A DNA stretch of 64,000 nucleotides from Streptacidiphilus jiangxiensis (GCF_900109465.1 NZ_FOAZ01000025.1:1-64000), one strand, 5' to 3'. Shown: positions 8,562-18,679, counted from the first letter of the stretch. The notes: generated from the letters alone by a model not told the origin. A program made the numbers and translations.

Positions 8562-10838
8562 TCAGCTCGAACGACTCGTCATCGGGCTCCCCTGTGCCTC
8601 GGTGTCGCCGACGACCTGCCAGGCACCCATGGCGGTGTCGACCGCCGCGGTGGCAGCCCGTGAGACGGCGATCCGGCCGTCAGGGCCCAGCGTGACCACG
8701 ACGGGCCGACCGGAGGCATCCTCGATCAGGCTAGGCGAGTGGACATGGAACGGCCCGCCGTGGTCCCAGGCCGTCGGCGCTCCCGCGCCGGTCGCGACGG
8801 CCACCTGGCCGGAGTCGTCGCGCGCGGCCAGGACCAGGCCCGAGGCGGCGGCCCCGGTCCGGGACAGGGCCGCGACCCGGCCGTAACCGCCCGCGGTGTC
8901 CGGGGTGTCGGTGAAGGTCCAGGCACTCTGGCCGGGCTTCTGGTCGGCGATCAGCACCCGGGCGCTGACCGGCTCGCGGTAGACCAGCCGGACGGTGCCG
9001 TCGGCGAGGGTCACGGCGGTGACCGCGTCGCAGGATCCGGGCAGGCCGGTCGGCGCGCCCGGCCGGAGCGGTCCGCCCGGAACCTGCGTGGACCACTGCA
9101 CCAGGGACTTCGGCGCCGCCGCGAAGACGTGGAGGTTGCCGTCCTGGGTGACGGCCAGCCCGAGGCCGTCGAGCACACCGACGTAGCCCTTGTCGGCGAG
9201 CCCGGCCGGCGAGGGGGCCGAGGCCCAGTCCGTCCAGGCTCCGCCGGCCGGCTGGCGCCGTGTGCTCACCGAGCCGGTCCAGTCGCGCACCACCAGGTTC
9301 AACGCCCCGGAGCCGTCGAGCACGACGGCGGGAAAGCCCATCTCCAGCGACTTCTGCGCGTCGTTCCACGGGGTGCCGAGGCTCTGCCACGGACCGAACG
9401 TGGGCGTGCCGCCCTGAGCGGTGCTCTGCTGGACGCAGGTCACCACCTCACGGCGCTGCCGCTGCAGCCCGGTGTCGAAGCTGGTGCGCAGACCGAACAG
9501 GGCGATCGCACCGTCCTGCCGCCGTACCGCGGAGATCTGCCCGGCGAGACCGTCGCCGTCGGTGGGGCCGACGGCGACGGGCCCTCTCCAGGTGCCCTTG
9601 CCCGCGGCGCGCTCCACCCACTGGACGGCCCGGCCGCTCAGTACCGCGAAGGCCGCGAGCCGACCGTCGGAGAGCCGCGCCGTCCAGTCGGTCGCGCCCG
9701 GTGCGGTCGTCCGGGTGCTGCGCGACCAGCTGTTGTGCGCCCCCGACGGGCCGACCTTCAGATCGCCGCAGCCGGCGGGGTCACCGCAGTGGCGGTTGTC
9801 GCTCCAGCCGTAGACGTCGAGCGCCGCCTGCTTCCCGCGCAGCACCGTGGGACCGAGGTTGACCGGCAGGTTCGCGGTGACGTAGCCGCGGAACGACTCC
9901 ACGCTGCAGCCACGCGGTCGCTGCGCCGAGGCCCAGTAGGTCTGCAGGGCCTGGTGCGCGAAGTAGGCGGAGTAGGTGTGGTCCTGATGGTCCAGGTAGA
10001 GCGGTACCTGCAACTGCGGCGCCGGCAGTTTGGCGCCGCCGCCGAAGTTCTTCGGCGGGGTGGGTATGTGGATCGGGTTGGGGTCGAGGGTGCGGACCAC
10101 GGTGGGGTTCCAGCGCCGGTAGACCGCGACGATCGAGTCGATCACGTCCTGGCGGCTGTAGGCGTAGGCCGACTGGACCGGACCCTCCGCCGGAACCAGC
10201 GTCGGCAGCGCCTGTGCGGCTCCCAGCCACAGTCCGCGCAGGCTCGTGGGGTTGGCCAGGTCCACCGAGCGGCTCTCACGCAACTCCATCCAGACCAGCT
10301 GGACGTGCGGGTGGTCACGCAACGTGTTGAGCTCGACCTCGAAGCCGGGGATCAGTTCGGCCGCCTCGATGTCCCAGGGGGCGTCCCAGCGGCCGGTCAC
10401 CATCTGTGAGTGGGCCGCGCGCAGGCCGTTCATCCGGGCGCGGACGAACGCGGGCCGGTTGGACCGGTACTTGTCTCCCTTGTGCATCCGGGAGCGGTAG
10501 ATGTTCAGGCCGTCCGACTCGCCGCCGGTCAGGCAGACCGTGACCGAGTTCGCCCCGCCCGCCGCGGCGGCCTTGAGCGAGAGCGTCAGGTCAGGGTTGT
10601 GGAAGTAGAGTCCGTCGTCGGCGTGCGCGATCACGTGGACGTAGGAGACGCCGGTGCTCACAGCCCCGATGAGGGCGGGCGAGCTCGTGTCCGAATCCCC
10701 TTCGCTGTCCGCCCCGGTGTCGGAGGAGGGGAGCAGCTCCCAGAGGCCGCCGGCGGCAAGAGCGGTGACGGCAGCACCACCACCGAGCTGAAGTGCGCGG
10801 CGACGGGTCAGGGCAGCCGTCGGGCGGAACTTCGTCAT
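8562..10838 (-). CDS. Tat-exported PIG-L deacetylase with propeller-like C-terminus, copy 1
   Basis: 758 aa. A twin-arginine signal (TRRRALQLGGG, residues 11-21) indicates folded export. The PIG-L deacetylase domain spans about 60-320. Its first zinc motif is AHADDG (His72, Asp74, Asp75), where most of the family has HPDDE. The second is LDHQDHTYSAYFAHQAL near residue 280. Residues about 360-750 hold repeated blades with tryptophans (such as VQWVERAAGKGTW) that look like a lectin-type beta-propeller. PIG-L enzymes remove N-acetyl groups from GlcNAc-type sugars. Export plus a sugar-binding tail suggests action on a surface glycan, probably the product of the linked YfhO system. First gene of the operon with YfhO-1, the GT2 and GtrA. 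Confidence 0.85.
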   Translation of the reverse strand: MTKFRPTAALTRRRALQLGGGAAVTALAAGGLWELLPSSDTGADSEGDSDTSSPALIGAVSTGVSYVHVIAHADDGLYFHNPDLTLSLKAAAAGGANSVTVCLTGGESDGLNIYRSRMHKGDKYRSNRPAFVRARMNGLRAAHSQMVTGRWDAPWDIEAAELIPGFEVELNTLRDHPHVQLVWMELRESRSVDLANPTSLRGLWLGAAQALPTLVPAEGPVQSAYAYSRQDVIDSIVAVYRRWNPTVVRTLDPNPIHIPTPPKNFGGGAKLPAPQLQVPLYLDHQDHTYSAYFAHQALQTYWASAQRPRGCSVESFRGYVTANLPVNLGPTVLRGKQAALDVYGWSDNRHCGDPAGCGDLKVGPSGAHNSWSRSTRTTAPGATDWTARLSDGRLAAFAVLSGRAVQWVERAAGKGTWRGPVAVGPTDGDGLAGQISAVRRQDGAIALFGLRTSFDTGLQRQRREVVTCVQQSTAQGGTPTFGPWQSLGTPWNDAQKSLEMGFPAVVLDGSGALNLVVRDWTGSVSTRRQPAGGAWTDWASAPSPAGLADKGYVGVLDGLGLAVTQDGNLHVFAAAPKSLVQWSTQVPGGPLRPGAPTGLPGSCDAVTAVTLADGTVRLVYREPVSARVLIADQKPGQSAWTFTDTPDTAGGYGRVAALSRTGAAASGLVLAARDDSGQVAVATGAGAPTAWDHGGPFHVHSPSLIEDASGRPVVVTLGPDGRIAVSRAATAAVDTAMGAWQVVGDTEAQGSPMTSRSS

Positions 10839-10895
10839 GGATGGGGGCCTTCGTCAATCGGCACGTACGCACGCGTTCGTCGCGGGAATCTCTCG

Positions 10896-10919
10896 CTGCA
10901 CGATAGAGCAGTCGTGCAG
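10896..10919. promoter_or_regulatory. 8-bp inverted repeat upstream of PIG-L copy 1
   Basis: CTGCACGA and TCGTGCAG are perfect inverted arms with an 8-bp spacer, 58 bp upstream of the deacetylase start. The position suits an operator or a 5'-UTR hairpin for the operon. Confidence 0.4.
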
Positions 10920-10952
10920 GAACGATGGTAAGAGCCCGTTGCGACGTCCCTT

Positions 10953-10981
10953 GCCCGGCGTTCATCCAGAGGACGCCGGGC
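10953..10981 (-). terminator. Hairpin after PIG-L copy 2
   Basis: GCCCGGCGT and ACGCCGGGC form a 9-bp perfect stem with an 11-nt loop, 38 bp beyond the stop of the copy-2 gene. There is no clear T-run, as is common for streptomycete terminators. Confidence 0.5.
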
Positions 10982-11019
10982 ACGGCTAGTTCGGTTCCGT
11001 ACGATCCGCGGTGGGGTGG

Positions 11020-13317
11020 TCAGGCGGGCTCGCGGGTGGCCGCTCCGGCCGGGGTGCCGCCGCCCAGGGCTCCGGACGAGGCCGGGGCCCAGTCGGTGAA
11101 CGGCGCGTCCGGCGCCGTCGAGGTCTGGCGGGCGAGGTGGAGCCCACCGTCGCTGTGCAGCGCGACGGCCACGGCCCGGCCCTTCGCGTCCACGGCCAGA
11201 CCGGGTACGTGCATCACGAAGGCCTCGTCCGACTGCCAGGCCTTCGGGAGGGCTGTGGCCGCGGCGGTGCCGGCCGCGACCCCGCCGTCGTCGTTCCGGG
11301 TGACCAACGCCACACCGGTCGGGGCGCCGACCGGGCCCGTCTGCCGACCCACGACCAGGCCGTAGCCACCGGCGTCCGGCACCTTGTCGGTGACCCGCCA
11401 GGCGGCGGCCTTCGGGGGCAGCTCCGCGACGACGATCCGGGCCGACGAGGGCTCGCGGTACAGCAGTCGGATCGTGCCGTCGGCCAGTGCCTCTCCGTTG
11501 ATCGGCCCGGAGGAGAGCGGCAGACCCACTGCGACGGCCGGACGCGGGAGTGCTCCCGGCGTGGGGGAGGCCCAGTGGGCCAGGGTCTTGCTGCTCGGCG
11601 CGAAGACGTGCACCAGCCCGTCCGGCGTGGCCACGGCAGCCAGACCGTCCTGGACGCCGATCAGGCCGAAGCTCGGGAGGTTGGCGGAGAGGTCGGCCCA
11701 GGGCTGCCACGCGTCGTCGCCGCTGCGGGTGCGAACGCTGACGCCGCCGGCGAAGTTGCGGACGAAGACATGGGTGTTGGCGCCGCTGTCCACGGTGACG
11801 GCCGGAAAGCCCATCTCCATGGCCTGGACCGGGTCGGTGTCCGGGCAGCCGAGACTCTCCCAGCCCCCGAAGGTCAGCGGCTGGCCCGGTGCGCTGGTCT
11901 GCACCGCGCTGACCACCTCGCGAGTGGTCCGGTGCGGGTCGGCGTCGAGCACCATGCGCACGGTGAACAGCGCCAGCTTCCCGTCGGGCAGCTGCACCGC
12001 GGAGATCTGGCCGGAGAGTCCGGAGCCGCCGACCGGGGTGGGTCCGGCCCAGCCGTCCTCGCCGGCCTTGCGCTGGACCCACTGAACGGCGGTGCCGCTC
12101 AGCAGCGCGAACGCGGCCAGCCTGCCGTCGCTCAGCCGGGCGACCCAGTCCGAGGCGCCGGGAGCGACGTAACGGGTACTGCGGGCCCAGCGCTGGGTGA
12201 CGTCCCAGGCGCTCAGCTTGCGGTCCGCACAGCCTGCCTGGTCCGTGCAGGAGCCGGCGGGCACACCCATGCCGGCGTAGATCTGCAGCGCCTGCCGCTT
12301 CGGACCGAGGATGGCGGGCCCGAGATTCCACGGCATGAACTCGTTGACGTAGCCGCGGTAGGTCTCGACGAGGCAGACCCGGGTCTGCTGGTTCTCGGCC
12401 CAGTACTCCTCGAGCGCCTGGTGCGCGAAGAGAGCCGAGTAGACGTGGTCCGCGTGGTCGGTGTAGACGGGCAGCTGGAGCTGCGGAACCGGCGGCTGCT
12501 TGCCGTTGCCGAAGTTCGGCGGCTGGTTGAACTTGTGGATCGGATTGGTGTCCAGGGTCCGGACCACGGACGGGCGGTAGAGGCGGAAGACCGCCTTGAG
12601 CGAGTCGACGACCTGTTGCCGGGAGTACTGGTAAGGACCCTGGACCGGGCTCTCCTCCGGCTGGATGGTCTCCAGGGTCTGCGTGGCGCCGAGGTACAGA
12701 CCGCGCAGGCTGTCCGGGACGGGGTTGCCGATCGTGCGGTTCTCGCGCAGCTGCAGCCAGTACAGCTTGACGTTGGGTGCGGCCTCCAGGGTGTTGACCT
12801 CCACCTGGTGACCGGCCACCAGCTCACCGGCCTCGATCACCCAGGGGCTCTGCAGGTCGCCGGTGGCTATGAGGGCCATCGCCCGGCGCAGGGCGTTCAT
12901 CCGGGCGCGGGCGTAGGCGGGGCGGTTCCGCGGGCCGGGCGGGTGCGGCGGGTTCTTGCTGCCGGCCTCGTTGCCCTCCAGCCCGTTGTAGCCGTCCGAC
13001 TCTCCGCTGGTGAGGCAGACCACGACGCAGGGGTGACCCGACTTCATGGCGAGCGCCAGCTCAGGGTCGTGGAAGTAGAGGCTGTCGTCGGCGTGCGCGA
13101 TCACGTGCACGAAGGAGGTGCCCGTGCTCTGCCCTATCGGCGAGACGACGCCGGGGGACATCCCGCCGCCCGGGTGCGGAGAGCCGGCGGAGACTCCCTG
13201 GAAGAGCTCGCGCGCGGAGATGCCCAACACGGTCGCAGTGGCGGCACCGCCGCCCAACCAGAGTGCGCGACGCCTCGTCAGTCCCCCCGCCAGACGGCTG
13301 GTGATGCCTTCCGCCAT
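11020..13317 (-). CDS. Tat-exported PIG-L deacetylase with propeller-like C-terminus, copy 2
   Basis: I choose the ATG at 13317 (AAGGAG about 11 nt upstream) over the TTG at 13356, giving 765 aa. A twin-arginine signal (LTRRRALWLGGGAAT) lies in the first 30 residues. The PIG-L domain has IAHADDSLYFHDPEL (His near 75) and the distal TDHADHVYSALFAHQAL. The C-terminal half repeats propeller-like blades parallel to copy 1. The two proteins share architecture and many motifs and are clearly paralogues. As in copy 1, the usual glutamate after the DD pair is replaced, here by Ser. It is divergent from YfhO copy 2, so each deacetylase is paired with one YfhO. Expected role: removal of N-acetyl groups from an exported glycan. 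Confidence 0.85.
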   Translation of the reverse strand: MAEGITSRLAGGLTRRRALWLGGGAATATVLGISARELFQGVSAGSPHPGGGMSPGVVSPIGQSTGTSFVHVIAHADDSLYFHDPELALAMKSGHPCVVVCLTSGESDGYNGLEGNEAGSKNPPHPPGPRNRPAYARARMNALRRAMALIATGDLQSPWVIEAGELVAGHQVEVNTLEAAPNVKLYWLQLRENRTIGNPVPDSLRGLYLGATQTLETIQPEESPVQGPYQYSRQQVVDSLKAVFRLYRPSVVRTLDTNPIHKFNQPPNFGNGKQPPVPQLQLPVYTDHADHVYSALFAHQALEEYWAENQQTRVCLVETYRGYVNEFMPWNLGPAILGPKRQALQIYAGMGVPAGSCTDQAGCADRKLSAWDVTQRWARSTRYVAPGASDWVARLSDGRLAAFALLSGTAVQWVQRKAGEDGWAGPTPVGGSGLSGQISAVQLPDGKLALFTVRMVLDADPHRTTREVVSAVQTSAPGQPLTFGGWESLGCPDTDPVQAMEMGFPAVTVDSGANTHVFVRNFAGGVSVRTRSGDDAWQPWADLSANLPSFGLIGVQDGLAAVATPDGLVHVFAPSSKTLAHWASPTPGALPRPAVAVGLPLSSGPINGEALADGTIRLLYREPSSARIVVAELPPKAAAWRVTDKVPDAGGYGLVVGRQTGPVGAPTGVALVTRNDDGGVAAGTAAATALPKAWQSDEAFVMHVPGLAVDAKGRAVAVALHSDGGLHLARQTSTAPDAPFTDWAPASSGALGGGTPAGAATREPA

Positions 13318-13507
13318 GTGAGACGCGTCTCCTTCTACCTGTGCCAAAGTTGTCAATCAGCCGATGCAGCACCGAACCCTAGCCGACCTGCGGTTGTGAG
13401 TGAGGTGAGGCTCCGTGTGGTCGCTCTTACGTGGGACTGGACGTGCCAGGCCGCTAGACTGTTCCATTCCGAAGGTCACGAATGGGTCCCGAGAGCAGGA
13501 AGCTGAA

Positions 13508-16042
13508 TTGCGGAGTATCAAGGCGGCAAGCCTGTCGGCCGTCCTCTCGATGGCGGCCTACTGCGCGGGCCTGGCGATGTACGGCACGTATCCCTTCGGG
13601 AGCCACTCGCGGGCCATGAACGACCTGCGGAACCAATATGTGCCTTTTCATGTGGCGTTGTGGGATCTGCTCCACGGCGTCGGGCACAACAGCCTGTTCT
13701 TCAACTGGAACAGTTCCTACGGCGTCGGCTTCCTCGGTGAGTACTTCACGTACCTCGCCAGCCCGTTCTCTTTGCTGGTCGGCCTTTTCCCCCGACAGCA
13801 GGCGGATTTCCCGGTCTTCCTCGTCTCGCTGCTGAGCATGGGTCTGGCCGCCGCGATGATGACGATCTTCCTGGGCCGTCTCGCGCCGGGTTCCGGTTGG
13901 CTGCGGGCGCTGCTCTCGGTCGGATACGCGCTCTGCGGCTGGTCGGTCATCGACGGCTCCGTCGTGCCGATGTGGATGTTCGGCCTGGCGGCACTGCCCA
14001 TGCTGTGCATCGCCGCCGACTGGTGCCTGCAGGGCCGCCGCTGGGTGGCGGGCGCGCTCGTGGTCGGCCTGTGCTGGTACGCCAACTTCTACTCGGCCGC
14101 GATGGCCACCCTGGGCGCCGCGCTGGTACTGATCCTGCGCCTGGCCCTGGACCCGGACCTGGATCTTCGCGGGCGGCTCCGGGTGCTGTGGCGGGCCGCC
14201 TCCATGGTCGTCGTCGGCCTGCTGCTGGCGGCACCCGCCATCCTGGTCTCCGGTCTGGCGTCCAAGGACGCGCAGCCCTCCGAGAGTTACGTCATATCCG
14301 TCGGCGTGGGGCCGCTGGACTACCTGGCGAAGTTCCTGCCGGGCGTCAACCCGGTCGTCAATGCGCCGAACGTCTTCGTCGGCGTGCTCGTGCTGTTGCT
14401 GGTCCTGGTGCTGCCGTTCCAGCGCCGACTGCCGGTCCGTGTCCGCGTCGCCTGGCTCGCGCTGATCGTGCTGACCGCGCTCTCCTTCACGATCCATGCC
14501 ACCGCACTGGTCTGGCAGGGTTTCGCGATCCCGCACGGGGTGCCGTGGCGGGAGACCTTCGTGCTCAGCGGCTTCATGGTGATGGCGGCCTGGCTGGCCC
14601 TGGCCAACCGCCCGGACCGCCGCGCCCTGTTGGGCGGCGGCGGCCTGCTGGCCCTGCTCGCGTTGGTCACCGTCGGGACCGGGACCGCGAACTGGCTCAG
14701 CTGGACCCTGCTCGGCGTCGGCGGCGTGCTCGCGCTCGGCGCGCTGGTGCTGCTCGGACGGGAGGGTCTCTCGCCCTCCCGCCGCCGGCTCGTCTGCGGC
14801 CTGATGACCGCCGGCGTCTTCGTCGGCGCCACGCTGGGCATCTACAACGTGACGAACCTGCAGGGCGACCGGCCCGCCTACACCGGCCCGCGTACGACGA
14901 TGAACAGCGTCACCGCCTCCGGCTACGAAGCGATCAAGGCCGCGAACGCCTGGCCGAACCAGCGCTTCGACGTCGGTTCCGAGGTGTTCGTCACCGACAA
15001 CGACCCGATCCTCATGGACGCCGATGGCGGCTCGTTCTACAGCAGCTACATTCCCGCCCCCACCGCCACCGCACTGCAGCAGCTGGGCCTGCCCTGGGCG
15101 ATGGCCGGGCGTCACATCATCGCGCCCGCGGACCCGGTCTCCCAAGCGCTGCTGAGCGTCGGCCGGACGCTGACCCCGACCGGCGCCGGCAGCGGCCAGG
15201 TCACGGCGAAGCCGGCCCCGGTCGCACCGGTGCCGCTGGTCACCGTCCACAGCGGTGACGGCACGGACACCCACGGCGCACCGGCCGGCACCGTCTGGGC
15301 GAACCAGCAGGCACTGCTCGGAGCGAGCGTCTACCAGGTGCCGACCCTCCATCGAACGGACGCGGGCGGCGCCCTGGTGCCGTCCGCGGGCGGTGTCGGT
15401 GGCGATCAGGCATGGCCGGTGGCCGCGCAGTCCACGACGTCGTTCGGCTTCGAGTGCCGAGCCGGCAGTGCCGCGTTCCTGTACGCACCGTACTTCGGCG
15501 GCACGGTGACCTCGTTCGGGAAGGCCCGGACCCTGAACGGTGCGTACCCCGTGCTCAGTTCGGGCGTCCGTTTCCTGGGCGACGTGCCGGCCGACGGTCG
15601 GGCCACGGTCGAGGTCACCACCACCCGCGGGGGACAGCAGATCCCCCAGTACGCGGTGGGCTGCCTCAGCCTGCCGGCGCTGAAGGCGGCGACGGCGGCC
15701 TCCGCGCAGACCGCGCCGACGGTGGTCCACGCGCAGGGCGCGCACCTGGACGCCTCCTTCCCGGCCGGCACCACGGGCACCGCGGTCGTCGCCACCACCG
15801 ACGTCAAGGGCTGGACCTGCTCGGTGAACGGCGGCGCGGCGAAGACCCCCTCCTCCTACGCGGGGATGCTCGCCGTTCCGCTCGCCGCCGCGTCGGGTGG
15901 TGGCGCGGAGCACCTGTCCTGCGACTACACCCCGCCCGGACTCGCGCCCGGCCTGGCCGGCACGGGAGCGGGCACCCTGGCCCTGGCCGCGGTCCTGGTC
16001 GTGGCCTGGAGGCGCCGCCGCACGCCCGCCGACGCCCGCTGA
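13508..16042 (+). CDS. YfhO-family membrane glycosyltransferase, copy 2
   Basis: 844 aa if translation starts at the TTG at 13508, which has AGGA seven nucleotides upstream; an in-frame GTG at 13415 would add 31 residues that do not look conserved. It has the same layout as copy 1: first helix, then MNDLRNQYVPFHVALWDLL and FNWNSSYGVGFLGEYFTYLASPF, a series of helices, an extracytoplasmic domain with similar late motifs (WTCSVNGG, LSCDYTPPGL) and a final helix followed by arginines. It lacks its own GT2/GtrA pair. It probably draws on the same polyprenyl-linked sugar and targets a different acceptor or position. Divergent from PIG-L copy 2. Confidence 0.86.
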   Translation: MRSIKAASLSAVLSMAAYCAGLAMYGTYPFGSHSRAMNDLRNQYVPFHVALWDLLHGVGHNSLFFNWNSSYGVGFLGEYFTYLASPFSLLVGLFPRQQADFPVFLVSLLSMGLAAAMMTIFLGRLAPGSGWLRALLSVGYALCGWSVIDGSVVPMWMFGLAALPMLCIAADWCLQGRRWVAGALVVGLCWYANFYSAAMATLGAALVLILRLALDPDLDLRGRLRVLWRAASMVVVGLLLAAPAILVSGLASKDAQPSESYVISVGVGPLDYLAKFLPGVNPVVNAPNVFVGVLVLLLVLVLPFQRRLPVRVRVAWLALIVLTALSFTIHATALVWQGFAIPHGVPWRETFVLSGFMVMAAWLALANRPDRRALLGGGGLLALLALVTVGTGTANWLSWTLLGVGGVLALGALVLLGREGLSPSRRRLVCGLMTAGVFVGATLGIYNVTNLQGDRPAYTGPRTTMNSVTASGYEAIKAANAWPNQRFDVGSEVFVTDNDPILMDADGGSFYSSYIPAPTATALQQLGLPWAMAGRHIIAPADPVSQALLSVGRTLTPTGAGSGQVTAKPAPVAPVPLVTVHSGDGTDTHGAPAGTVWANQQALLGASVYQVPTLHRTDAGGALVPSAGGVGGDQAWPVAAQSTTSFGFECRAGSAAFLYAPYFGGTVTSFGKARTLNGAYPVLSSGVRFLGDVPADGRATVEVTTTRGGQQIPQYAVGCLSLPALKAATAASAQTAPTVVHAQGAHLDASFPAGTTGTAVVATTDVKGWTCSVNGGAAKTPSSYAGMLAVPLAAASGGGAEHLSCDYTPPGLAPGLAGTGAGTLALAAVLVVAWRRRRTPADAR

Positions 16043-16126
16043 GGCGGGGGGCGGGGCAGCCGACGACGTCGTCCACACTGCGGACAATGCGTGTCAATGC
16101 CTGGACGTCGGAGTAAGGTCCGGGCC

Positions 16127-17173
16127 ATGTCTCGCACTCTCCGCCTCGCAGTGATCCCTGGTGACGGTATCGGCCAGGAGGTCGTCGCCGAAGGGCTGAA
16201 GGTCCTGTCCTCGGCCCTCCCCGCCGACGTGAAGGTGGAGACCGCCGAGTACGACCTCGGCGCCCGCCGCTACCACGCCACCGGTGAGACCCTGCCGGAC
16301 GGCGTGCTGGAGGAGCTCAAGGGCGCCGACGCGATCCTGCTGGGCGCCATCGGCGACCCGTCCGTGCCCTCCGGTGTGCTGGAGCGCGGACTGCTGCTGA
16401 AGCTGCGTTTCGCCTTCGACCACCACGTGAACCTGCGCCCGGGCAAGCTCTTCCCCGGCGTCGCCTCGCCGCTCGCGGGCAACCCCGACATCGACTTCGT
16501 CGTGGTCCGCGAGGGCACCGAGGGCCCGTACGTCGGCAACGGCGGCTCGCTGCGCACCGGCACCGACCAGGAGATCGCCACCGAGGTCAGCCTCAACACG
16601 GCCTTCGGCATCGAGCGCGTCGTCCGCGACGCCTTCGCCCGCGCCCAGGCGCGTCCGCGCAAGAAGCTGACGCTGGTCCACAAGAACAACGTGCTGGTCC
16701 ACGCCGGCCACCTGTGGAAGCGGATCTTCGACTCGGTCGCCGCCGAGTACCCCGAGGTCACCACCGACTACCTGCACGTCGACGCGGCGACGATCTTCTT
16801 CGTCACCCAGCCCGAGCGCTTCGACGTGATCGTCACCGACAACCTCTTCGGCGACATCCTGACCGACCTCGCCGCGGCCGTCACCGGCGGCATCGGCCTG
16901 GCGGCCTCCGGCAACATCAACCCCACCGGCGCCTTCCCGTCCATGTTCGAGCCGGTCCACGGCTCCGCCCCGGACATCGCCGGCCAGGGCAAGGCCGACC
17001 CGACGGCCACGATCCTCTCGGTCGCCATGCTGCTCGGCCACCTCGGCTACGCCGCCGAGGCGGCGAAGATCGAGGACGCCGTCGCCGCCGACCTCGCCGA
17101 GCGGGCCTCGCTCACCGCTCCGCGCACCACCTCCCAGATCGGCGACGCGCTCGCCGCCCGAGTAGCCGGCTGA
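16127..17173 (+). CDS. leuB: 3-isopropylmalate dehydrogenase
   Basis: 348 aa from the ATG at 16127 (AAGG nine nucleotides upstream); the open frame extends a little further. LeuB oxidatively decarboxylates 3-isopropylmalate to 2-oxoisocaproate with NAD in leucine synthesis. Visible family features are the N-terminal [11 protein letters not shown], the substrate-binding arginine region ([15 protein letters not shown]) and the metal/NAD segment [26 protein letters not shown], then the NAD-binding [14 protein letters not shown]. This is the short actinobacterial type. It stands alone, closed by a strong terminator, with ilvE next. Confidence 0.96.
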   Translation: MSRTLRLAVIPGDGIGQEVVAEGLKVLSSALPADVKVETAEYDLGARRYHATGETLPDGVLEELKGADAILLGAIGDPSVPSGVLERGLLLKLRFAFDHHVNLRPGKLFPGVASPLAGNPDIDFVVVREGTEGPYVGNGGSLRTGTDQEIATEVSLNTAFGIERVVRDAFARAQARPRKKLTLVHKNNVLVHAGHLWKRIFDSVAAEYPEVTTDYLHVDAATIFFVTQPERFDVIVTDNLFGDILTDLAAAVTGGIGLAASGNINPTGAFPSMFEPVHGSAPDIAGQGKADPTATILSVAMLLGHLGYAAEAAKIEDAVAADLAERASLTAPRTTSQIGDALAARVAG

Positions 17174-17200
17174 CCCGCCGGCCTCCTCCGCTACACCACA

Positions 17201-17226
17201 GCACCGGGCCGGCGACGGCCCGGTGC
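17201..17226 (+). terminator. leuB terminator hairpin
   Basis: GCACCGGGCC and GGCCCGGTGC form a perfect 10-bp stem with a GGCGAC loop, 28 bp after the leuB stop. Confidence 0.8.
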
Positions 17227-17366
17227 TGCGCGTTTGTCCTCCTCAGCGCGACGCTCACCAAGGCACCGGCTGTCGCTTACGCCCCGATCAATGCGACTAT
17301 CGACCCTGGGGAACCGATCCCCGGTCGAGTACCCCGCCAAGACGACACGGTGAAGGACAAACGTCG

Positions 17367-18458
<1,092 letters not shown>

Positions 18459-18540
18459 CCTGAGATTTCATAGGACGGTCACGTATCTCGCATGGCAAGA
18501 TGCGCGGCCGTCCTCCGGGTCGGTGTGCCAGACTGCGAAG

Positions 18541-18585
18541 GTGCCCACGTTCGCACTGATTATTAGCTGCAGCGCGCAGGTCTGA
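18541..18585 (+). CDS. Putative attenuator leader peptide (14 aa, tandem Ile codons)
   Basis: A GTG-initiated ORF encodes VPTFALIISCSAQV and stops at TGA 18583-18585. The two adjacent Ile codons are both ATT, which is rare in this GC-rich DNA, as expected for codons meant to stall a ribosome. An in-frame GTG at 18523 would add six residues. The ribosome site next to 18541 is poor (GAAG directly before GTG), so the exact start is unsure. Another short ORF (ATG at 18492) overlaps in a different frame. The call depends on the RNA structures just downstream. Confidence 0.45.
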   Translation: MPTFALIISCSAQV

Positions 18586-18643
18586 GTTCCCGAGCAGGAA
18601 CCGACCAGCGTGCAGACCTCTCGCATCCGCGAGGGGTCTTTTT
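18578..18643 (+). promoter_or_regulatory. Predicted transcription attenuator of cimA
   Basis: A strong intrinsic terminator lies 37 bp before cimA: AGACCTCTCGC (18614-18624) pairs with the segment 18629-18639 (one G-U pair), tetraloop ATCC, then five Ts. Its 5' arm can instead pair with AGGTCTG at 18578-18584 (complement CAGACCT, 18613-18619), which overlaps the last codons and stop of the leader ORF. A ribosome stalled at the Ile codons (18559-18564) leaves AGGTCTG free, so the antiterminator forms and cimA is read. A ribosome reaching the stop masks it and the terminator forms. This fits control by charged tRNA-Ile. Confidence 0.6.
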
Positions 18644-18679
18644 CGTTGAACGAGCAGCACCGACAGGAGACCACCGGCC

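Noticed and set aside
5876..8695. Plus-strand frame of 939 codons opposite YfhO copy 1
   Set aside because: Antisense shadow; no domain, and the minus strand encodes a clear membrane protein family.
13318..13356. TTG at 13356 as start of PIG-L copy 2
   Set aside because: The bases there read TTGACA and look more like a promoter element; an ATG with a good ribosome site lies 39 bp further on.
18459..18679. T-box riboswitch for the cimA leader
   Set aside because: I could not find a T-box sequence (a TGGN-type specifier-response loop); the leader-peptide attenuator explains the structures better.
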